A stretch of 64,000 bases of DNA from Zopfochytrium polystomum (lineage: Eukaryota; Chytridiomycota; Chytridiomycetes; Chytridiales; Chytridiaceae): NCBI GenBank assembly GCA_025765615.1, contig JAIVFJ010000101.1, positions 124,001 through 188,000 of the forward strand. Direction: 5' to 3'. Every line of letters starts with the position of its first letter. The stretch's first letter is position 1. Below are positions 11,433 to 20,274 of the stretch, in pieces. The notes under the pieces are model-generated. The model was not told the DNA's origin and searched no databases. It worked only from the letters and a program-made list of their open reading frames with translations. The position numbers were made by a program, and so were the translations under genes.

Positions 11433-12114
11433 CAGGAATCGCAGCGGTTGTGTCCGCAGCAGGGACTGCTGGGATGGCAGCAACTTTGTGCGCAAGCCAG
11501 ATGCAGACAGCAGCACTTGCTTGCTTACTGGCAAAATGCCCCTCCATGTAGTCAGTCCATCCATCTTGTGAAGTTGACAGGGTTGACTAGTTGATGGTGC
11601 AAGAGCTGCACCTTTGACTTGCTCATCATGTTGAGAGAGAAAGAAGGTAACAAGGGGAATGAGAGTAGTTGTTTGTGGCAGCAGAGATAACGAGCAAAGT
11701 GGGTTTGTGGGTGAGTGATGTTGGGACAGATGGGTGAAACAGTTGAGAGAAGGGAAAAAGAATTCGTAGGGTGACTGGTCACACAGAGAGCGATCCACTG
11801 GGCACTTGACTGGAGCTGGTGGGTTGATCACTCAGAGCTCAGTGGGATAGAGCCACTTGATGGGATTGAGGTGGTAGTTGTTTGCTCTGGCTGCGGATGT
11901 CTCTTATGTGAGCGGTAATTGTGAAGATCGACCCTGTGGCTGTATGGCTGACTGGTGAAGACAATCGCACGCTCAGCTGATGGTGAGGGCACCTCCTTTT
12001 CTTTCTTGATCACTTCAGGGTGGAGAACTCTTCCTGGTTAGGTGTTGAAATTTGACGTCAAGAGCAATTGCAGGAGTGAAGGAAGGGCGAGACAAGTCAA
12101 GTTTTTCTTTTTAA
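11433..12114. other. Unassigned retroelement flank
   Basis: No supported gene. The first bases still resemble frameshifted RT (a QESQRLCPQQG stretch). The rest has only short overlapping ORFs. The end (about 12046-12110) is the same repeat seen at about 2262-2345. Confidence 0.3.
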
Positions 12115-13484
12115 AGGAAAACAGGGCTTTTATCACAGGAACCTAATCTCAAATGCAACGGGAGTGGTTAATGGCTATGGGACTGACAGGGTGCAACCTA
12201 GCACCCCTCATCACAGGGGGCGCTGCAGTAGCCCTTGTCATCGCCAGTGATGAAGGGGAGAGAAGAGACTATGTAGGGATCACAAGGTCGCCCTCAGGGA
12301 ACTTGCATGTGGAAACACCTGCGATTGTACATGCAAACCACTGGGCTGCGTCAGTGCGATCACGTGACCAATGGGCTTTATTGCATTGCACTTGTACTCA
12401 CACATCTCACTCTCACTGCAATAGGACCAATGCAGGCACTTATAGATCGAACTCTCAGCTGTTGGGGGCTGCGCAGAGCACAGCCGCCAACACCCTTGCA
12501 GGGACGATGCCACCACTATCACCTCTGCAGCAAGTGAGTGCCTGTGATTCTCACTCCAAAATAGAGTCAGCAGTATCATACAATTGGTGGTGGGGCCAGC
12601 TGCATTCCCCACCTGCTGCCCCTTAAGAGGAGCCCTGAAGGAACCATGTACTCACCTGGGTGTGTACCACCTCTCACTACCCTTACCTTGTGAGCCAGAT
12701 GGATTTGAAGGAACTCTGTATTGGTGCCAAAGGACAGAAATCAGATTGAAGAAAAAAGGAAAAAGAGAAATGGCCCAAAAACAGAGAGAGAGAAAATTGA
12801 CAAGTCAACCCCCTGACTTGGAGCATCCACCACAAATGCTCTAAGTCCCCTCAACCCTATCTGTGTATGTACAAGTGCCGAAAATAAATAATAAATTAGG
12901 CAGGTTGGGGTACAGCCTGTCAGGCACCCCATCCCTAGGCAGTCACGTCCCTCACAAGAGCCTAGCTGGGAAAGCATGGGGGGTCTGGGTATCTGCAACT
13001 CAAGGTCCCAGGGTCAAGTCACAACGCCAGCTGTTGAAGGCAACAAGAAAGAGTACGGTCTTGAATCACAAGGAGTGGTGCAGTGGGGATGCCTGATGAC
13101 CCTGTAAGTCCGTAGTGCATGGGGTGGGTTTGCTGAGGTGATACCTGGACGTAGTCTATAAAGGTTCCCAGTTGATGGCGCTTTCTCTTCCCGTCAGCCC
13201 TTCAGGGCTGGAACACTATTAAAAAAAAATCTCTGCTAGTCACCGAAAAAGAAAATATGTTGAGAAAACCCAGGTGCAACTGAAACTGTTAAGACGAAAG
13301 TAGTAAAAGCAGGCCCAATAATAAAGACGGGTTAGCTGCAAAAACACTTTGATAACGCCTTGGAAACTAAAGAACTGGGAATAATATAATAGGGGTCCCA
13401 ATCCTTGCAGTTTTATGACAGGTATGCTTGTTTTTGCAATAAAATCCCTAGACTTTATCACTGAGACCTTGGTGTAGTCTCACA
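12115..13484 (-). mobile_element. LTR family A, copy 2 (truncated)
   Basis: Inverted, diverged copy of 7924-9373. The 5' LTR end is intact (reverse complement of TGTGAGACTACACC at 13471-13484); the other end stops at the position equal to about 9045 in copy 1, so about 320 bp are missing. Together with copy 1 it forms a large inverted repeat around the copia fragment. Confidence 0.65.
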
Positions 13485-13958
13485 ACTACAATTGAGTGGA
13501 ATAAACACCTAGTCATACCACTTTAATTTGGGAGAGGGTGTCAGTCGACATTTTATCCCATCGATGGTAAGTCTTTGGGTTGCACACAACAAACAAAGCG
13601 CTGGCTGATGCTACTGCTGGGTAGTGTTTCATGCAAAGGAGCATCTTGGTGAGGAGACTTCCACTCTCAAGACGGACTTTTTGACTTATTTCTGCTTTGC
13701 TTCGGCAGTCATTCCATCAAAACTGCAGCCACCTGAACAATCAGAGGCCATGCACCATCTTCCCAGCCAGTTGGATCAATCGCTTCAAAAAAAAAAAAAA
13801 TAAAAAAAAAAAAAATAAAAAAATAAAAAAAACAGAAACAAAAACAAAAACAGTTGTTGCCAGCAGAAGCGGTGGGCTTTGTTGCCACCTCTCTACTTAC
13901 TATTTACCTTCTGCGCAGGACAACTTCGCAACTTCAAGTTTGCATTTTCACAGTATAC
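13485..13958. other. Spacer before F-box gene with A-rich tract
   Basis: No gene is seen. About 13787-13850 is an interrupted poly-A tract. The remainder is unique-looking sequence between LTR-A copy 2 and the F-box ATG. Confidence 0.4.
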
Positions 13959-15401
13959 ATGACCGTCTGGACGCGCCTGTGCGTCTTGTGCCACTCGCCG
14001 CTGTGGACCGACTACCTGCACGGGCACGGCCTCATTCCGCACAACGAGGTCGAGTGGTCGCCCGACTCCAACGAGTTGGACCACACCACCCTCTTTGACG
14101 CCGACCGCAACAGCCCCACGATCGTCGCCGTCAGGAAGGAGATCTCCCGCTTCCTCCCTGCCGTCGTCCGCCACGTGCGCGCATGCTCGCTGCTGTACGA
14201 CACGGGCGACTTTCGGCCCGTTGGCGCCAGCGCCGACGTCGGTAACCTCCACCCCACCGGAGGAGAGGAAATCAAATCGCAGGACAGGGACTGGAACAGG
14301 AGCATGGTGCCCTTCGAAGACGGCGACGTAAACCTAGTAATCCCGCTCCACGATGCGTGCTGGGACGTCTTTTGGGCCCGCGCACGCCGCCTGTTTCTCC
14401 TACCGCCGCGATCCGGGAGGCGCCTCTTGAACCTGCCCCCGCCGCCGGACTTCTTCTGGGATCTGCGCGATGCGCCGGACGCCGACGACGACGACGATGA
14501 CCCGACGGCCGCCGAGCGCACCGCCCGGCGCCGCTTCTTTGCCTGGATGTGTTCTGGCTGGCTGTACCTGGAACTGACCGACGGCTTCTTCCCGATCCTG
14601 TGGCTGCCACTCCCGGACTGCCCTTTCTTCTCGGCCCTGTCTGGCACAGTGGACGACAGCCTCGTTGGGAACGCTTGGGTGCTGGTCGATCCCTCCCGCT
14701 CCGCACTCCCCGATCCTTCAGCATTCGTCATCCCCACTGCGGTTCCGGTATTGGCCGAATCTTCCGCCGCCGTCGCGGCCGCTGCTGCGGCCGCTGTCGC
14801 GGCGTCAGTGTCGTCGCCCCCTCGTCCACCTCCGCCTTCGCTGGCCACGATGTGGATGCTTCCTTTGGAAGTGCTGCTCCGCATCACTGCTTTCCTCGGC
14901 GTCCGGCACCTTCTTGAAGTTGAGAGCCTCTGTCGCGCAAGTCGCTCTGCGATTTTATGTGACCCAATAACACGGTCCAGCATTTGGAAGAGTCAGTGCC
15001 GACGCCGCGATTGGTTGCCATTGACAATGCCCGTTGACCTCGGACCGGATCAGGTACCTTAGGCTGGCACAAAGGGATATTCAATGCAAGTTAAGACGCA
15101 CCGTGTTATTCCTCCCCCCTTGTTGCAGATAATTGACTGGCGCGCGTACTTCGCGGCCTGCTGCCACCATCCATCCGCTCGGAACCGGTACCCGCGTTCT
15201 TCGGTGCGCGAAGACGGTGATTTCCAACATAAAGCTTGGAACGCCAGGGGGCGGAGATCCGCTGACGCTGAGGCCGAACAAGACTCTGGGACTGCATGCT
15301 TTTGTGCGGCATCGCTAAAGAGAGTTAATAACTATCACATGTTATTTAAAAAAAAAAGGCGAAGTACTTGTTTGCATGCGCCAACTTCTAGGTCGTGTTA
15401 A
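13959..15401 (+). CDS. F-box protein
   Basis: Probable substrate adaptor of an SCF ubiquitin ligase. Start chosen at the first ATG of the frame (13959); the frame is open further upstream but without ATG. The N-terminal two thirds contain a pattern seen in fungal F-box proteins (IPLHDACWDVFW, then WLYLELTDGFFPILWLP), an acidic DADDDDDD loop and a poly-alanine linker. The F-box itself is at about 14849-15000 (MWMLPLEVLLRITAFLGVRH, later SSIWKSQCRR). An intron with GTACCT donor at 15048 and TTGCAG acceptor at 15129 joins to an exon beginning IIDWRAYFAACCHHPSARNR; a second intron further on cannot be excluded, so the C-terminus up to 15401 is uncertain. Target unknown. Confidence 0.7.
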
Positions 15402-15652
15402 ACTTTCCCATTGACATTTTCTTCTTGACCTGAGTGTGTTTTGGTCACAACGCATGTATCCATACTCAGCACCTCTTGGTATCGTGTCAGCCCAAAATCT
15501 CAAGCAATATGAAATCCCCTAACGGCCATCGACCTGCTACAATCAATCGCACAGCGGCACCAAGGTTGACGACAAAACATGCTGTTTATGGCCTCTTTTA
15601 TTTCGAGTAGTCAATTGGTTCAATCCAGAGATAGGAAACTTACTAAGGGTGC
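15402..15652. other. AT-rich spacer
   Basis: No feature is seen between the F-box stop and the TTAA that begins the piggyBac-like element. Confidence 0.3.
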
Positions 15653-18066
15653 TTAACCCTTTAAGGGTCGGTGCCACTGTGCCACATGCGGCACAATGAC
15701 CCTCAAAGTTGTCCCATACCTAACTTCTGCACCGATGAGACTTTCGTGATGAAACTAGAACCAGCACGTTCAGAATTGAAAGGGCTTTCTGTTCGTACCT
15801 TTGCACCTTGTTTTACCCAATCTAGACAAATAGTAATTGCAACAAGACTGCAGCCGTGCCGATGGCGGCACGCCTTTTCCCCTATTAGTGGACTGATGTA
15901 AAAACTGCACCAAAGTCTTTCAAAATTTGCGTACTACTCCGAAAATGGACATGAAATAAAATGGCTTAAGTGACTATGACTCCAGTTTTTTTCTATGATG
16001 ATTCTGTTGAGCAAAAGTTGGAAAAACGAAGAAAAAAGGCCAGTGATAACTGAATTTCGAAATGTGACACATTTGGATGTTTTGCAACTTGCACCACACT
16101 TGCAAAAACAAAGATACACAACTACTTACTTAGTAACAAAGACTGTTTTGGATAAGGGCTCTCTGATGATGCTGGCTGTTTGCTCCTTTAATTGAGTTTT
16201 GATGAAGATTTGGTTCATTAAGTAGGGGGCACTTTTGAATGGTCATGGAGCCACTTACTGTCGTTTTAGCAATCCCAGCATTCTCCAAATGAGACCAAAC
16301 TTACATAGCACATAGCGAAATGACTAAGCTTCAAAATTTTATTTTTTGTTTGAATTTTTTATTGATAAATCTGACCACAAAAAATTTTGAAAGAATTAAA
16401 TGATTTTAGGGGGTCATAGACAGTATCCATGATGGATGCAAAATCCACTACGAAGATACCCATTGCTTTCCTTTTTTGACAGCTTGCCCCTCAGCATTGT
16501 CAAACGCCTTCCTTTTGATCATATCAAACGTTCTGCTGGCAAAAATATGATCAGAGAAACACTTCCAACACAAATTCCAATGCAGCATTGTGCACAGATA
16601 GTCGAAGTCCTTTGTCCTGGATTTGCAGGGCAACCTTGGCATCGAACACGCTCCAACAATGGTCCAGGAGGTGCATCCTCCAATGTAAATGCATAAATTT
16701 GAACTGGAATGTGATAGCCCAGGGTGATTTTGCCTGCTTGAGCCTGTGTGGTACAAGGGGCCAGTGCACCAGTACCACCAGTAGCTACTTGAGCATTCAC
16801 AGCACATGCTCCATCACCACCTTCAGCAGCTTCAGAGCCTGCTTCTTCATCAGTCTCACGATTTAGTTCTTCTGCAGACAGTTGAGCACAATCCAATCAA
16901 GCCAGCTCCACCTCTTTCTCTTCAGACATTCCATTCTTTGGGTGATGCAGTTCATGATTGTATGAAGCACAATCAAATTCTGAACTTCTTCGTTCCAAAC
17001 AAGATCAAATGCATCCTTTGGAGTAAATCGTGCAGCTTGTTTGGCTGAGATCTGAACAGTTTTTGACAGTGTTCCAGTCTCATGTGGATGACGGCATGGA
17101 TGCAATGTCCGTGCTTTTGTCACCGATTCAACCAACTCACCTGGGTTGGTTGTACACTGCTCACCCTCTGCAAGGAGCACACCTATGTCTCTTTCAAACT
17201 GCTCAGCGTTGACAATCACAATGTCATCAATCATCTCAAGAGGACAAGGTCCATCAGAGCTCTCATCAGCCAAGAGAGCACTTCCAGAGCAAGAAGCACC
17301 AGTGGAGGCAACTTGTGCCTCAGAATTTGCCAGATGAATCAATGCTGAAGAAATCTGTCCACTTTCAGCAGAACCCATCACCCCCCCAACAGCAGATTCC
17401 AATGGAAAAGCAACCACTTGTCCACACATCAAAGTTCTGTTTTCAGCACTTGCAGCAGATCCAGAAGCATCCAAATTTCTATGAGCACCAGGCAGTGTAG
17501 AGGGCTCCAAACTTCCATGTCCAACCAAAGGTTTGTGTGGGCTCTCTGCGTATGTTATAAATATCTGTTCCTGCTTGACGGCGCATAAGAGAGCCACTTT
17601 GGGCTGCACGATCACATAGATTTTGTAAGTTGCGAGTTTTTGGATAAGAACAGATATCACCAGCCCAAGATTTCAATTCTTTCAAAGTAGACCAGCCAGA
17701 GATTTCTTGGAGTGTCCAGAGTTGATTAAATGGATCTCCCAATATGCCTTTGTGTTTCTCCCGGGCTTCTTTGGCAGTTTTGGTGTAGCTGGGGGTGTCT
17801 TTTCATTGGCCATCGTTTTCCGAAGTTTTGTTCCATGGCAGATTGGCGTTAGCTGATCAGCAAACGGATTCAAACAAATGAGGTGTCCACAGATGCGCGC
17901 ATGCTGGATCTACCTCTACGCTAAAAAACGCGATTGGGAATCACGGCGATGTTGCTGGATCACTCTTTTTGTGGCACATGGACGTGGTGAGCAGGCAGGT
18001 TGTGATCAGTGGCACTGTGCCGTATATGGCACGCTGTTTTGTTAGTTTGACGAAATTAGGGTTTAA
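15653..18066 (-). mobile_element. Internally deleted piggyBac-like DNA transposon
   Basis: Bounded by TTAA at 15653-15656 (followed by CCCT) and TTAA at 18063-18066 (preceded by AGGGT), matching piggyBac target choice and CCCT-type ends. Three near-palindromes of form GTGCC-N6-GGCAC lie close to the ends at 15679-15694, 15856-15871 and 18017-18032, as expected for transposase-binding repeats. The minus-strand ORFs carry an N-terminal transposase start and the C-terminal cysteine-rich domain, but the DDD catalytic core is absent. The 16-18 kb composition is AT-richer than the flanking genes. Confidence 0.55.
16430..17873 (-). pseudogene. piggyBac-like transposase remnant
   Basis: Pieces on the minus strand: a short N-terminal ORF (ATG at about 17814, MANEKTPPATPKLPKKPGRN), then 16863-17660, a long serine/alanine-rich acidic region ending in the entry segment of a piggyBac transposase (FTPKDAFDLVWNEEVQNLIV), then at about 16520-16640 a cysteine-rich zinc-binding tail: RCQGC...GQRTSTICAQC, and after a one-base shift LCWKCFSDH. 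This fits the C-x2-C...R-T-x3-C-x2-C...L-C-x2-C-F-x2-H layout of the piggyBac CRD. The roughly 350-residue catalytic region expected between them is missing, so the copy is non-autonomous. Confidence 0.5.
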
Positions 18067-18211
18067 CCCTAACCCTGAAACGGAAGTTTAAGACGGGAAA
18101 AAATGGCGACTAAACACTTCACTTCTCATTGTGTAGTAATATTAACTTCTTAAATTTGATCAATGCCTTCGATAAGAATGATATAAATACTCGCTCACGC
18201 AGCTCGCTCAT

Positions 18212-20101
18212 TCACGCCGAGGCAAACGGTCCGCGTCCCGTTTTCCACTGCCAAAACTCGTTCCACAACGACACGCTCACCCACTTTCTCGCAAAGAGCT
18301 CCCGCCCGTCCTTCATCGCTTCAAAATCCATCTCGGGCTTGATCACCCGCAGCCTCTCGCGGTCCGCCACGTAGTGCAGCACCGACGTCGTCGATATCTT
18401 GACGTCACCCACGTTGTCAAAATCCGCGTGCTCAACCGCATCCATCACCTCCTCCTCCTCCGTCGTTTGGTTGCGGTTGCCGTTCCCGTAAGCGCCTCCA
18501 CTGCCGCCGTCGCCGGCGCCGCCGACATGGACCACAACGTCCCTAAACGTCCCAATGACCCCGCGGCCGCGGTTTGCGGCCAGCACCTGCAGGAACGACT
18601 CGTCCGGCGCAAACGTGTACCGCCACGCCACGTCAAAGAAGCGCTCCGCGGCACGGCTGGTGACGACCGCGTGCGCAAACTCCCGCGACAGCATGTGCCA
18701 CTGCCCGCCCCGCCCAAACGTCACGTTCGCCCCGGGCGTCCAGCCGGCGAGTTTCAGCAGCTGGTGCAGCAGCCGCGTCCCGCCGCCGACCGCCAGCGAC
18801 GCAGGGTACCCCGCGTGCGACGTCAGCCACACCCGGTCGTGGTCCGCCGGCGCCCACTCCACCCCGCCCAGGTCCGCCCGCATCAGCGTCGTGCCCGGCG
18901 GGTGCGCCGCGAGCGTCGACTGCATCTCGGAAAATGTCTTGATCGGCATGTCATTGCCGCTCAGGTTGATCGCAGAGTCCCACCAAATATCAGTACGGGA
19001 CAAGAGGTACGCCAGACACGCGAGCTCGGCTTGCACGATCGAGTAGCTGCCCCAGTTCGTGTCGATAAACTCGGGCATAAGTATCACGTTGCGCCGACTC
19101 AGGCTCTGCGTCAGCCGCGTCGCGTTCTGCTTGAACGCCGGCGACGCTGACGCTGACACGTGGATCAAGACCGTGAACTCGGGGTGCTGGCTGAGCCAGT
19201 CCACGTTGGTGCTGATCAAATCAAACCCGGTAAAGCCTTTGATGCTTTGGTCCGTCAGCAGCACGATGAATGCGACCCGTCTCGACCCGCCACTGCCTCC
19301 GCTGCCGACGCCGCCGCTCTTTTCTTCAGGGGGGTTGTGCAGCCGCGGCGCCAGCGGCGGGTACACGCCGCCCGCGTCCGGCGATCCCTTGACGCCCTCG
19401 CACGCCCACCGCCACAACCCCATCCTGCAGCTGCGCCGGTCGTTCTCCCGCCACTGCACCCGGTACGCCGTCGCGTACCCGGCCGCCCGCGACCCCAGCA
19501 GCAGGCACACCTCCTCGTGCAACTCGTCCTTGGCCGGCTCCAGCCACTGACGCTCTGCTGCGTACCACCGCTCGCGCCCGACCGCCTCCCGCAGCGTCGT
19601 CCGCAGCTCCTCCGCCGCCGCCACCGTCGTCGCCGTTGACCCCGCGCGCCCAAACACCCGCTGCGCCCGCTCCGCGTCAAAGTCCGCGTCCAGCAGCTGG
19701 CACCGCTTCCGCACCCGCCCGCTGGTCTCGTTGCCGCCGCCGCCGCCGTCTGCACCCTCGTCGACGAGGATCTGCGACATGAGTGACGAGAAGCTGGGAG
19801 TGTTTGGCGTCGGCTGAGGCGGCGTGGGCGCCGGTGCGGCCCACCGCCAGCTCGCCAACCGCGGTAGCAGCGTGCTGTGCGGTGCGGCAAGGAAGATGTT
19901 GGCGAGGCAGAAAAGGGCGAGGAGAACCACAAGGCGGAGGCGGCCGCGCTTGAGCCAGTGCAGCGGAGCTCGGCCTTGGGTCAAAGAAGGCTTTGTGAAA
20001 GAAGGTCCGGTCGCCGCAGCGTCGCTGGTAGGCTTGTTGGTGGCGGCGGCCGGCCCGCCGCCGCCGGCTGGAATCGAGCGCACCAGGCCCGAGAGGAGCA
20101 T
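18212..20101 (-). CDS. GT14-family (Branch domain) glycosyltransferase, type II membrane protein
   Basis: A single-exon 629-residue protein. N-terminal signal-anchor at about residues 50-70 (LVVLLALFCLANIFLA) followed by a proline-rich stem, as in Golgi enzymes. The catalytic Branch domain spans about residues 275-530: VAFIVLLTDQS, TVLIHVS, NVILMPEFIDTNWGSYSIVQAE, INLSGNDMPIKTFSEM, GRGGQWHMLSREFAHAVV and DESFLQVLA are the usual GT14 landmarks. The family contains beta-1,6-GlcNAc transferases and peptide O-xylosyltransferases; donor and acceptor cannot be told from sequence. ATG at 20101 is a true ATG. It lies head-to-tail with the IFT70 gene (173 bp from its stop). Confidence 0.85.
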   Translation of the reverse strand: MLLSGLVRSIPAGGGGPAAATNKPTSDAAATGPSFTKPSLTQGRAPLHWLKRGRLRLVVLLALFCLANIFLAAPHSTLLPRLASWRWAAPAPTPPQPTPNTPSFSSLMSQILVDEGADGGGGGNETSGRVRKRCQLLDADFDAERAQRVFGRAGSTATTVAAAEELRTTLREAVGRERWYAAERQWLEPAKDELHEEVCLLLGSRAAGYATAYRVQWRENDRRSCRMGLWRWACEGVKGSPDAGGVYPPLAPRLHNPPEEKSGGVGSGGSGGSRRVAFIVLLTDQSIKGFTGFDLISTNVDWLSQHPEFTVLIHVSASASPAFKQNATRLTQSLSRRNVILMPEFIDTNWGSYSIVQAELACLAYLLSRTDIWWDSAINLSGNDMPIKTFSEMQSTLAAHPPGTTLMRADLGGVEWAPADHDRVWLTSHAGYPASLAVGGGTRLLHQLLKLAGWTPGANVTFGRGGQWHMLSREFAHAVVTSRAAERFFDVAWRYTFAPDESFLQVLAANRGRGVIGTFRDVVVHVGGAGDGGSGGAYGNGNRNQTTEEEEVMDAVEHADFDNVGDVKISTTSVLHYVADRERLRVIKPEMDFEAMKDGRELFARKWVSVSLWNEFWQWKTGRGPFASA

Positions 20102-20274
20102 TTGTGGGAGGTTGGGTGCGGAGTTTCAAAATCTGAGATTGATTTTTCTTTCTTTTTTTCTTGGCGCCCCCAAAAGTTTGTTGTTTTTTCTTTGTATTGC
20201 TGTGTTTCGGTCGAAGGGGTCGTTTTCCATCGCCAGACAACATTATTTAGCGCAACAGCAATACTTGTTTCGCT

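Larger units (their letters stand above)
5880..11440 (+). mobile_element. Decayed Ty1/copia retrotransposon, interrupted by solo LTR-A
   Basis: Order on the plus strand: gag-like ORF, zinc-knuckle-like segment (WCGYHKAF...ERDCRDC, about 7345-7420), protease with DSGA active-site motif, gag-pre-integrase, integrase and the N-terminal part of reverse transcriptase. This order (integrase before RT) defines Ty1/copia. The frames are broken by several stops and shifts, RT ends before its YxDD motif, and no RNase H follows. A 1,450-bp solo LTR at 7924-9373 splits protease from gag-pre-integrase. Exact outer ends are not visible; both limits are approximate. Confidence 0.75.

Noticed and set aside
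18374..19932. Long plus- and minus-strand frames over the GT14 gene
   Set aside because: Arg/Pro/Ala-rich frames produced by GC-rich third positions; the 629-residue minus frame has the conserved GT14 motifs.
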